Shown one piece after another: positions 41,626 to 49,347 of a DNA stretch of 64,000 nucleotides. Origin of the DNA: Bacteroidaceae bacterium. GTDB lineage: Bacteria > Bacteroidota > Bacteroidia > Bacteroidales > Bacteroidaceae. The translations under genes were made by a program, and so were the position numbers. Every line of letters begins with the position of its first letter. Within the stretch, counting starts at the first letter, position 1. The notes below the pieces were generated by a model that worked only from the letters and a program-made list of their open reading frames with translations, made no database searches and was not told the DNA's origin. The stretch spans positions 1-64,000 of the forward strand of contig JAFUWG010000041.1 of the NCBI GenBank assembly GCA_017483605.1, read 5' to 3'.

Positions 41626-43819
41626 TGTTGTTTGAATTAGAGTTATTAAATGTTGATTGATATGTGTTCTTGAGTTTCTTTCCCTGATGGAACCGCACGG
41701 TCAGCGACGCATAAATGGTGGTGCCTGGCGTGGTGGTGCCCAGATGCAACCCGTGAGGGGTCTTGTCGATGTAGTTGAAAAGATTATCGACACCTGCCTC
41801 CACGCGATAGTCGCACGACTTGGCATGTCCGAGGTCGTGGGAGGTGGAGAGTCGCCAAATCTGATACCCCTTGCCGTTGCCGTCAATCTGGTAAAAGCGT
41901 GTGGAAGACATACGGCCATAGATGCCGACGCCAAGGCGATAACTGGGGGAGAATGTGTGATTCCACGTGGCGAAGAGGTTGCCCTTGTGGTGGGCGGTTC
42001 CGTCGATGACAACGGTGTGCATACGGTCGTGGTTGGTGTCGTACTGGTTGGCTTCGGTGTCGAGATAACTATAGCCCACACCGAAGGCAAAGTGCTTGAT
42101 GGAATACCGCACGTTCACATCCATGCCGCAGGTCCGCACGTCTTCGATGTTCTGATACTGGCGGGTCTTCACGGGGTCGTACTGCAGGATGTACTCGTCG
42201 GGGGCTTGATAGTTGGGGATGGTCACAAGGGCTATCATGTCGCGTACCTTATTATAATAGCCCGACACGGTGACGGAGAGTCCGCCACGGGTGTATTCGC
42301 CACTGAGGGAGAAGTAATTGCTTGCCTGTGGCTTCAGGTTGGTATTGCCCAGATAGAGGTAGGTGCCGCTCATCTGACGGACGTAGCGATAATGAAGTTC
42401 TTTGGTTGTCGGGGTCTTGAAGCCTTGGCTCCATGTGGCACGGATACGCCACGGTTCGCCCACTTTCAGCATGGCAGAAACCTTGGGGGTGAGCCGCCAG
42501 CCAAACTGCTGGTTGTCGTTCAGGCGGAGACCTGCGGTGAGGTGTGCTGCCACCGTGCTGCTACACAGCCAACGCCACTCGTCCTGCACATAGAGGGCAC
42601 CCGTCCAGTCGCTCACCTTGCCACCTGCCACACGCGTGGGGGCTTTCAGCCAGTCGTAGCGATACTCCAGACCGGCACTCAACTGATTGTCGTAGGGCAG
42701 GGTGAAGATGCCCTTCAGGTTCGCCATCGTGCGTTGCTGGTCGCTCTGCAGTTCGGTCTGATCAGGCAGATAGGGGAAGTATGGATAATAGAGGGTGCCG
42801 CGGCTCTTCTCATAGTCTTCCACCAGCGTGTTGGCGGTGAAATAATAGTAATAAGCATGGCGGTTCCAATCCAGGTCGAGGGTCACTTGGTCGGTCTGGT
42901 TCAGTTTCCACTTGCCACCTACCGACGCACTCTGATTGCTGTATTGGAGGTCGTAGGTATGAACATCATATCGGGGGTACTTGCCGCTGGGGCGGTAGAT
43001 TCGTTTGCCGTAAGTGCTACCCTCGGCATAGAGTTCCATGTCTTTGCTGAAGGTGTAAGTGAGGCGTTCTGCCACCTGCCAGTTGGTGTGACGATTGACG
43101 GTCTTGTTGCGTGAATCGGTAATAGGATCTTCCCCCACTGACGTATGCTCCACCGCCGTGTTCTGCCAGCCATCGGAATGTTGCAACTGGAAGTTGGTAT
43201 AACTGCTCCACTTCCCCAGATTGAGGGCAATGCCGTTGTGCTGACGCAAGTCACCGTAAGAGCCACCACGGGTGGTGTTCTCCAGCAGCAACCCTTCCTT
43301 GTCATGCTTTTTGGTGATGATGTTGATGACGCCCGCAATGGCATCGCTGCCATAAAGTGCGGAAGAGGCTCCTTTCACAATCTCTATCTTCTCGATGTTC
43401 TGAGGGTCGATGAGCGAAAGGTCATTCTCGCCACCCACATCGCCATGGATGCGTTTGCCGTCAATCAGGATGAGAATGTAGGAGTTGCCCAGACCGTTCA
43501 ACTGCATCTGGCTGCCCATGTCGTCCTCGTTGAATGCAAACGACGCAGTCAACCCACCGAGGATATCCTCGATGGAACGTCCGGCATAGTTTTGCAACAT
43601 CTTGCCGCTGATGACTTCCGTCTGGACGGGTGCGTCCTTCAGCAAGTGCTGGGTGCCGGTTCCGGTCACAACGACTTCCTGCAAGGTGCCCGCATTCTGT
43701 TCGTCTGCTTTGGGAGCGTTACCCCAAGCGGCTTGCGGTATCCCACCCTTCAAGGTGTCTTGTGCCAACAATGTCTGGGCAAGGCACAATAATGCCAACC
43801 CAATGAACCATCTTTTCAT
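41612..43819 (-). CDS. TonB-dependent outer-membrane receptor, BtuB-like, under riboswitch control
   Basis: 735 residues from the ATG at 43819 (MKRWFIGLAL; eight more codons are open upstream). Signal peptide 1-20. A short linker (GGIPQAAWGNAPKADEQ) precedes the plug, which starts near LQEVVVTGTGTQH and runs to about 165 (LNGLGNSYILILIDGKRIHG, IVKGASSALYGSDAIAGVIN). The barrel fills the rest and ends GTTIYASLTVRFH, after which about 24 residues rich in Asn and Ser follow, an unusual tail for a barrel that normally ends with its last strand. First gene after the cobalamin riboswitch, so corrinoid import is well supported. Its 3' end overlaps the CbiK-like gene by 14 bp. Confidence 0.92.
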   Translation of the reverse strand: MKRWFIGLALLCLAQTLLAQDTLKGGIPQAAWGNAPKADEQNAGTLQEVVVTGTGTQHLLKDAPVQTEVISGKMLQNYAGRSIEDILGGLTASFAFNEDDMGSQMQLNGLGNSYILILIDGKRIHGDVGGENDLSLIDPQNIEKIEIVKGASSALYGSDAIAGVINIITKKHDKEGLLLENTTRGGSYGDLRQHNGIALNLGKWSSYTNFQLQHSDGWQNTAVEHTSVGEDPITDSRNKTVNRHTNWQVAERLTYTFSKDMELYAEGSTYGKRIYRPSGKYPRYDVHTYDLQYSNQSASVGGKWKLNQTDQVTLDLDWNRHAYYYYFTANTLVEDYEKSRGTLYYPYFPYLPDQTELQSDQQRTMANLKGIFTLPYDNQLSAGLEYRYDWLKAPTRVAGGKVSDWTGALYVQDEWRWLCSSTVAAHLTAGLRLNDNQQFGWRLTPKVSAMLKVGEPWRIRATWSQGFKTPTTKELHYRYVRQMSGTYLYLGNTNLKPQASNYFSLSGEYTRGGLSVTVSGYYNKVRDMIALVTIPNYQAPDEYILQYDPVKTRQYQNIEDVRTCGMDVNVRYSIKHFAFGVGYSYLDTEANQYDTNHDRMHTVVIDGTAHHKGNLFATWNHTFSPSYRLGVGIYGRMSSTRFYQIDGNGKGYQIWRLSTSHDLGHAKSCDYRVEAGVDNLFNYIDKTPHGLHLGTTTPGTTIYASLTVRFHQGKKLKNTYQSTFNNSNSNNNESD
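43709..43729. repeat. Coding copy of the small palindrome also found at 10986-11037
   Basis: CTTTGGGAGCGTTACCCCAAG; on the coding strand it gives WGNAPK between signal peptide and plug of the receptor. The intergenic copies read the same peptide in one frame. Confidence 0.65.
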
Positions 43820-43877
43820 AAATGTCGTTGTTTCGCCCCGCATGTTCCTGTGCGTGCGTACATACTTTAATATAGGA

Positions 43878-44040
43878 CATTGGCAGGTCTCCTGGCTTTC
43901 CCCCTGTCTGCCTACCTTCCCGATGTTGTCATCAGTGGCTTGTCTCGAACAGACGTTTACAAGAGGGGATTACAGTTGCAGGTACAGCCCAGGTTTTTCA
44001 CCTGATTCCCTTGCATCGGCTGATGCCGATTACCAAATTC
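43878..44040 (-). ncRNA. Cobalamin (B12) riboswitch
   Basis: On the minus strand the conserved core is complete: GGGAATCAGGTG, then CCTGGGCTGTACCTGCAACTG with GTAATCCCC (about 43954-44014), GCCACTG, GGGAAGG and the B12 box AGCCAGGAGACCTGCC (43882-43897). It starts at the predicted transcription start near 44040 and ends about 60 bp before the receptor ATG. When adenosylcobalamin or another cobalamin binds, receptor, CbiK-like lipoprotein and second receptor should be shut down. The spacing does not show a clear terminator, which fits control by masking the translation start, as is common in Bacteroidetes (inference). Confidence 0.95.
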
Positions 44041-44046
44041 TGACTG

Positions 44047-44054
44047 CAAATATA
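44047..44054 (-). promoter_or_regulatory. -7 promoter element feeding the cobalamin riboswitch
   Basis: Minus strand TATATTTG matching TAnnTTTG, directly upstream of the riboswitch core; a TTTG at 44077-44080 (minus strand) is a possible -33 box at a slightly long spacing of 22 bp. Confidence 0.6.
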
Positions 44055-44096
44055 CAACTTTTTTGTGATTCCCTCACAAATTCAAATTATTTTTTC

Positions 44097-44104
44097 TACT
44101 TTTG
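44097..44104 (+). promoter_or_regulatory. -7 promoter element of the CbiA-CobQ gene
   Basis: TACTTTTG matching TAnnTTTG, ending seven bases before the ATG, so the message has essentially no leader and cannot carry a riboswitch. The divergent riboswitch promoter is only about 45 bp away. Confidence 0.6.
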
Positions 44105-44110
44105 CACCCT

Positions 44111-46906
44111 ATGAAGTCAAGTTTTCTCATCGCAGCCCCTCAAAGTGGCTCTGGCAAGACAACGATTGCCAGAGGTTTGATGGCGTTGTTTGTGCAACAA
44201 GGATTGACGGTGCAGCCGTTCAAATGTGGGCCTGACTACATCGACACGAAGTTTCATGCTGCCGTGTGTGGACGCCCAAGCATCAATCTGGACACGTTCA
44301 TGGCAACAAAAAACCATGTGAAGGCTCTGTTTGGCTATTATGGAAAAGAGGCAGACGTTTGTGTGGTGGAGGGCATGATGGGACTGTTCGACGGCTATGA
44401 CCAAGACCACGGCTCGTCGGCAGAGATTGCCCAAGTGTTGGGACTGCCAATTGTGCTGGTGGTGGATGCCAGGTCTGCTGCCTATTCGATGGCGGCTCTG
44501 CTGAGTGGCTTCCTGCATTTTCGGGAGGACACGCACATTGCAGGGGTCATCTTCAACAAAGTGGGTTCGGCAAAACATCGTGCCATGCTGCAGCGGGTGT
44601 GCGATGACCTCGGAGTGACGTGCTTCGGCTTCTTGCCAAAGAGTCCGTCGCTCGAAACAGGGTCTCGTTATCTGGGGCTGGACTTTTCGGAGGAGACTCG
44701 CCACCGAGAACTGGTCGCGATGCTGCACGAGCAGGTGGATTGGCAACGGCTCTTGCAACTGCATTCTTCCTTAGACTTCACCACCTGTCCACCCTTTCAA
44801 CCGACCCTTTCTTCTGGGAAAGTGCTCGTTGCCCGCACGGCAGAATCGTTCTCGTTTCTCTACCAAGAAACGCTGGACCAATGGGAACAGGTCACATTTT
44901 TCAATCCAGAAGAAAACCGTCCCATCCCCGACGACACGGAACTGCTCTACCTGCCTGGAGGTTATCCCGAGAAACACCTGGAGGCGTTGGCAAATGCCTC
45001 GAAAACACGGGAATCCATTCGCCGCTATGCGGAAAGGGGCGGGCGTATCCTTGCGGAATGTGGCGGAATGATGTACCTGTGCCGCCACATCGTGACAGAC
45101 GAAGGTGAATACCCCATGTGCGGCGTACTCCCCTACTCCATCAGTGCCCGACAAGCCGACCGTAAACTTTCGCTCGGCTATCGGCGTTTCGTGCTGGATG
45201 GCAAGGAATATCGTGGGCATGAGTTCCACTACACACAATTTCTGGAAGAGACGCCTCCCTCCGCCGCACAGGTCTATAACGCCACGGGCGAGCCGGTATC
45301 AACTCCTATCTTAAAGTATAAAAATGTGCTGGCAAGTTATACGCATTTGAGCCCCACATCCCCACAAGGGGAAAAGCATTCGCTGTGGAAATCAAGTGAG
45401 AGGCATCGCGTCAGCCCTTCCCCTTTGGGGGTCGGGAGGCTTCACCCTGTGATGTTGGCAGGAACGGGCAGCGACGTGGGCAAGAGTGTGCTGGCAGCGG
45501 CTTTCTGTCGAATCTTCCGTCAGGATGGTTACCAACCAGCCCCGTTCAAGGCTCAAAACATGGCACTCAACTCTTACGCCACACCCGAAGGTCTGGAAAT
45601 CGGCAGGGCACAGGCGGTGCAGGCTGAGGCGGCGGGCATCCCTTGCCACACAGACATGAACCCCCTGCTGCTGAAGCCTCAGAGCGACCACACCAGTCAG
45701 GTGGTGCTGAATGGACGCCCCATCGGCAATCGGGATGCCTACGACTATTTCCGCAAGGAGGGGCGAGAAGAATTGCGGCGTGAGGTCTGTGCGGCTTTCG
45801 ACCGCCTGTCTCAACGGTTCAACCCCATTGTGATGGAAGGGGCTGGCAGCATCTCCGAACTGAACCTGCGTGACCACGACTTGGTCAATTTGCCGATGGC
45901 ACGACATGCCGATGCCGATGTCTTTCTGGTGGGCGACATCGACCGCGGCGGCGTGTTTGCCTCGGTCTATGGCAGCATCGCCTTGCAGACACCCGAGGAC
46001 AGGCGACGAATCAAAGGTATCATCATCAACAAGTTCAGAGGCGACCTGCGGCTGTTTGACGACGGTCGGAAGATGCTGGAAGACTTGTGCCAAGTGCCGG
46101 TACTGGGTGTGGTGCCTTATTATCATCAAATCTATGTGGAGGAGGAAGACAGCGTGGACTTGGCACAAAAGTCTATGCAGGCTCAGCGAGGCAAGGTCAA
46201 CGTGGCGGTGGTGCTTTTGCGGCATTTGTCCAACTTTACCGACTTCAATGTGCTGGAACGTGACCCACGGGTACACTTGTTCTACACCAACAATACCGAG
46301 GACTTGCTGAAGAGCGACATCATCATCCTGCCTGGCTCCAAATCGACCCTCAGCGACCTTTATGAACTGCGTCGCAACGGAGTGGCACAGGCGATTATCC
46401 GTGCCCATCGAAAGGGAACGAGCGTGATGGGCATCTGCGGAGGCTATCAGATGATGGGTGTGGAAGTGTGCGACCCGCATCATCTGGAGGGGGACATCGA
46501 GCGTCTGCCCGGATTGGGACTGCTGCCTGTCAGCACGACCATGACGGACGAAAAGACCACCCGTCAAGTCACCTTCAACGGAGGAATGCACGGCTACGAG
46601 ATTCATTGCGGCGAAACCCGACCCTTCGGCACGGCGGAAGAAAGCCCGCTTGCCACTTTCGACGACGGACACACTGACGGCTACGTGGTGGACGACAAGT
46701 GCATGGGCACCTATATTCATGGCATCCTCGACAACCCTGCGTTCATCGACCGACTGCTGCAGCCTTTTGCCGACAAGATGGAGGAGGCAAGCACAGCGTT
46801 CGACTACCACGCCTTCAAAGAGCAGCAATATGACCTCCTTGCCGACCACGTGCGGCAGCACATCGACATGGAGCGAGTCTATCAAATACTGAAAGGAGAA
46901 TCATGA
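44111..46906 (+). CDS. cbiA-cobQ: Fused cobyrinate a,c-diamide synthase (CbiA) and cobyric acid synthase (CobQ/CbiP)
   Basis: 931 residues from the ATG at 44111 (MKSSFLIAAPQ); a TTG three codons earlier overlaps the promoter box. The CbiA half (1-410) has P-loop APQSGSGKTT, PFKCGPDYIDTKFH, VVEGMMGLFDGYD and a glutaminase domain with Cys in ILAECGGMMYL. The CobQ half (about 440-925) has AGTGSDVGKS, APFKAQNMALNSYAT, LVGDIDRGGVFAS, LPGSKSTLSDL and glutaminase Cys in VMGICGGYQMM. CbiA amidates side chains a and c, CobQ b, d, e and g, with ATP and glutamine. The linker (about 412-441) is encoded by an imperfect palindrome, see 45360-45431. It overlaps cobU by four bases. Confidence 0.95.
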   Translation: MKSSFLIAAPQSGSGKTTIARGLMALFVQQGLTVQPFKCGPDYIDTKFHAAVCGRPSINLDTFMATKNHVKALFGYYGKEADVCVVEGMMGLFDGYDQDHGSSAEIAQVLGLPIVLVVDARSAAYSMAALLSGFLHFREDTHIAGVIFNKVGSAKHRAMLQRVCDDLGVTCFGFLPKSPSLETGSRYLGLDFSEETRHRELVAMLHEQVDWQRLLQLHSSLDFTTCPPFQPTLSSGKVLVARTAESFSFLYQETLDQWEQVTFFNPEENRPIPDDTELLYLPGGYPEKHLEALANASKTRESIRRYAERGGRILAECGGMMYLCRHIVTDEGEYPMCGVLPYSISARQADRKLSLGYRRFVLDGKEYRGHEFHYTQFLEETPPSAAQVYNATGEPVSTPILKYKNVLASYTHLSPTSPQGEKHSLWKSSERHRVSPSPLGVGRLHPVMLAGTGSDVGKSVLAAAFCRIFRQDGYQPAPFKAQNMALNSYATPEGLEIGRAQAVQAEAAGIPCHTDMNPLLLKPQSDHTSQVVLNGRPIGNRDAYDYFRKEGREELRREVCAAFDRLSQRFNPIVMEGAGSISELNLRDHDLVNLPMARHADADVFLVGDIDRGGVFASVYGSIALQTPEDRRRIKGIIINKFRGDLRLFDDGRKMLEDLCQVPVLGVVPYYHQIYVEEEDSVDLAQKSMQAQRGKVNVAVVLLRHLSNFTDFNVLERDPRVHLFYTNNTEDLLKSDIIILPGSKSTLSDLYELRRNGVAQAIIRAHRKGTSVMGICGGYQMMGVEVCDPHHLEGDIERLPGLGLLPVSTTMTDEKTTRQVTFNGGMHGYEIHCGETRPFGTAEESPLATFDDGHTDGYVVDDKCMGTYIHGILDNPAFIDRLLQPFADKMEEASTAFDYHAFKEQQYDLLADHVRQHIDMERVYQILKGES
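45360..45431. repeat. REP-like inverted repeat inside the CbiA-CobQ linker
   Basis: CCCCACAAGGGGAAAAGC (45360-45377) pairs with GCCCTTCCCCTTTGGGGG (45414-45431) with 14 of 18 positions matching, and each arm also contains its own small palindrome. It encodes a Ser/Pro/Gly/His-rich stretch between the two enzyme halves. Confidence 0.7.
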
Positions 46907-47409
46907 GAAAAATCATACTCATCACAGGCGGTCAGCGTTCGGGCAAGAGCCGCCACGCGGAGGAATTGGCATTGTCGCTGAGTGCCAACCCCGTGTATGT
47001 GGCAACCGCCCACGTGTGGGACGAGGAGTTTCGTGAGCGGGTGAAGATACACCAGCAGCGGAGAGGCAACGAGTGGACGAACATCGAGGAGGAACGCTAC
47101 CTGAGCCATCATGACCTCATGGGACGGGTGGCTGTCATCGACTGCATCACGTTGTGGTGTACCAACTTCTTTTTTGAGTTGCAAGACGTCACCTCGTCGC
47201 TCGATGCCTTGAAGAAAGAGTTTGACCTGTTTACAGCACAAGACGCCACATTCATTTTCGTGACCAACGAGATTGGTTCGGGCGGCGTAAGCGACAACGC
47301 CGTTCAGCGAAAGTTCACCGACCTGCAAGGCTGGATGAACCAATATGTTGCCCAACATGCTGACGAGGTCATCCTCATGGTCAGTGGAATACCCGTCAAA
47401 ATCAAATGA
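46903..47409 (+). CDS. cobU: Adenosylcobinamide kinase / adenosylcobinamide-phosphate guanylyltransferase
   Basis: 168 residues. P-loop ITGGQRSGKSRHAEELAL near the start, the guanylyltransferase His region in RVKIHQQRRGNEW, VAVIDCITLWCTN and the VTNEIGSGGVSDN motif make this CobU. It phosphorylates adenosylcobinamide and transfers GMP to it during nucleotide-loop assembly. It overlaps the CbiA-CobQ gene and the cobT gene by four bases each, so the three are translationally coupled. CobS, which should use its product, is not in the window. Confidence 0.95.
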   Translation: MRKIILITGGQRSGKSRHAEELALSLSANPVYVATAHVWDEEFRERVKIHQQRRGNEWTNIEEERYLSHHDLMGRVAVIDCITLWCTNFFFELQDVTSSLDALKKEFDLFTAQDATFIFVTNEIGSGGVSDNAVQRKFTDLQGWMNQYVAQHADEVILMVSGIPVKIK

Positions 47410-48452
47410 AAACGTTCAACATACAACAACCTGACGAGACGCTGCGTCTCGCCATTCAAGACAAGATAGACAACCTGAACAAGCCCAAAGGCTCGCTCGG
47501 CCGATTGGAGGGGCTTGCCATGCAGGTATGCCTCATTCAGCAGACACTCACCCCTTCGCTCGCCTACCCTTGCCACCTGCTGCTGGGTGGCGACCACGGC
47601 ATCGAACGAGAGGGCGTCAGCGTGAGTCCTCGCGAGGTGACATGGCAGCAAATGGTGAACTTCACCCGTGGCGGTGGCGGTGTGAACATGTTCTGCCGCC
47701 AGCATGGGTTTGACCTGCGGATTGTGGATGTGGGTGTTGACCACGACCTGTCGGGAGTGGACGGCATCATCGACCGTAAGATTGCCCGTGGCACCAAGAA
47801 TTTTCTCTACGAGCCCGCCATGTCGGAGGCAGAAATGGAGCAAGCCATCCACATCGGCATCGACCTAGTGGATGACTGCATCGGCGAGGGCTGCCGGGTG
47901 CTTTGCATCGGCGAGATGGGCATTGCCAACACCTCGCCATCCAGCGTGTGGATGAGCCTCTTTGGGCAAATTCCGCTTGCCGAATGCATCGGGGCTGGGG
48001 CAGGGCTTGACTCGCCTGGCATCAGACATAAATGTGAAGTGCTGACCCAAGCGGTAGAGCGGTTTTTGAAGACCTCTCCACACTACACGACAGAGGAAGC
48101 CATCCGCTATTTTGGAGGATTCGAAATGGTCGTTGCCATCGGTGCCATGCTGCGGGCAGCGGAGCGGCATCTGGTCATCCTTGTGGACGGTTTCATCATG
48201 ACAGCCTGTGCATTGGCGGCTTGCCAAATTGCTCCTGCCGCACAACCTTACATGGTTTTCACCCATTGCGGCGACGAGAGCGGACACCGCAAGATGCTCG
48301 ACCTCTTGCACGCCCAGCCCTTGCTGCACCTTGGGCTGCGACTAGGCGAAGGAACAGGGGCTCTGTGTGCCTTCCCCATCGTGGACTCTGCCGTCCGCAT
48401 GATGAACGAGATGAACAACTTTAACAACGCAAAAATCACTAAATATTTCTAA
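47406..48452 (+). CDS. cobT: Nicotinate-nucleotide-dimethylbenzimidazole phosphoribosyltransferase
   Basis: 348 residues. CobT features: LNKPKGSLGRLEGLAMQV at the start, LLGGDHGIEREGVSVSP, the GEMGIANTSPSS block, VDGFIMTACALAA, and the C-terminal LGLRLGEGTGA with the catalytic Glu. It activates the lower-ligand base with nicotinate mononucleotide to give the alpha-ribotide added to GDP-cobinamide. Base specificity is not set by sequence alone; no bza genes for anaerobic dimethylbenzimidazole synthesis are nearby, so adenine or scavenged bases may be used. Confidence 0.95.
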   Translation: MKTFNIQQPDETLRLAIQDKIDNLNKPKGSLGRLEGLAMQVCLIQQTLTPSLAYPCHLLLGGDHGIEREGVSVSPREVTWQQMVNFTRGGGGVNMFCRQHGFDLRIVDVGVDHDLSGVDGIIDRKIARGTKNFLYEPAMSEAEMEQAIHIGIDLVDDCIGEGCRVLCIGEMGIANTSPSSVWMSLFGQIPLAECIGAGAGLDSPGIRHKCEVLTQAVERFLKTSPHYTTEEAIRYFGGFEMVVAIGAMLRAAERHLVILVDGFIMTACALAACQIAPAAQPYMVFTHCGDESGHRKMLDLLHAQPLLHLGLRLGEGTGALCAFPIVDSAVRMMNEMNNFNNAKITKYF

Positions 48453-48457
48453 ACAAA

Positions 48458-49306
48458 ATGAAACACGGATTAGTGCTGGAAGGCGGCGGCATGAGGTCGC
48501 TCTTCTCCGAAGGAGTCATCGACGTGATGCAAGAACACGGCATCAGCATGGATGGCATGGTTGGCGTATCGGCAGGCGCCTTGTTTGGCTGCAACTTCAA
48601 GTCGCACCAGCCAGGTCGAGGACTGCGATACAACACCCGCTTCAAGGACGACCCCCGCTACATGGGCATGAAGTCATTCCTCACCACCGGCAACTATGTG
48701 AACGCCCAGTTTGCCTACCACACCATGCCGCTGGAACTTGACCTGTTCGACATTGCCGCCTTCGAGGCTGACCCGATGGAGTTTCACCTTGTCGCCACCG
48801 ACATCAGCACGGGCAAACCCGTCTATCGCCGCATCGAACACGTGGATGACCAAGCCCTCGAGTGGTTCCGTGCCACAGGCTCCATGCCTGTGGTCTCCCG
48901 ACCCGTCCGCATTGACGGCATGAGTCTGCTCGACGGCGGCATGACCGACTGCATCCCCCTGCAATATTTCCAGAGCGTTGGCTTCGAGCGAAATATCGTT
49001 GTTCTGACTCGTCCGAAAGGCTATCAGAAACAACCGACCAACATCGTGCCACTCTTCCGCCTTTTCCATCCGCAACACCCCAAAGTGGCAGCGTGCATGG
49101 CTCGGCGACACGAGATGTACAATGCTCAGTTGCAATACATCGAGGCAGAGGCACAGAAAGGCAACACCCTGCTCATCTATCCCGACCAGCCCTTAGAGAT
49201 TGGCAGGACGGAACGGGATGCGGACAAGATGCGAGCCATCTACGAAGCAGGCAAACAGAAAGCCCTTGCTATGCTTCAAGACATCCAGGCGTTTCTTGCT
49301 GACTGA
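48458..49306 (+). CDS. Patatin family protein, cytoplasmic (YjjU-like)
   Basis: 282 residues without signal peptide. The patatin motifs are GLVLEGGGMRSLFSEGVIDVM (oxyanion loop), nucleophile Ser in GVSAGALFG and the dyad Asp in LLDGGMTDCIPL. The C-terminal helical portion resembles the YjjU/RssA-like bacterial patatins. An acyl-ester hydrolase role is expected, but the substrate is unknown. It starts 5 bp after cobT, hence shares its transcript, though nothing known links patatins with cobalamin. Confidence 0.88.
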   Translation: MKHGLVLEGGGMRSLFSEGVIDVMQEHGISMDGMVGVSAGALFGCNFKSHQPGRGLRYNTRFKDDPRYMGMKSFLTTGNYVNAQFAYHTMPLELDLFDIAAFEADPMEFHLVATDISTGKPVYRRIEHVDDQALEWFRATGSMPVVSRPVRIDGMSLLDGGMTDCIPLQYFQSVGFERNIVVLTRPKGYQKQPTNIVPLFRLFHPQHPKVAACMARRHEMYNAQLQYIEAEAQKGNTLLIYPDQPLEIGRTERDADKMRAIYEAGKQKALAMLQDIQAFLAD

Positions 49307-49313
49307 CCCCCTA

Positions 49314-49347
49314 CAAAAAGAAAAGAGGTTTACGCCATGTAAACCTC
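49314..49347 (-). terminator. Intrinsic terminator of the CinA-like gene
   Basis: On the minus strand the hairpin GAGGTTTACATGGCGTAAACCTC (49347-49325; stem GAGGTTTAC) is followed by TTTTCTTTTT. The TAA stop codon is within the stem. Convergent patatin transcription may also end here. Confidence 0.7.

Noticed and set aside
38430-43819. SusC-type glycan receptors
   Set aside because: Both proteins are 690-735 residues, lack the N-terminal carboxypeptidase-like domain and have no SusD partner; the riboswitch points to corrinoids.
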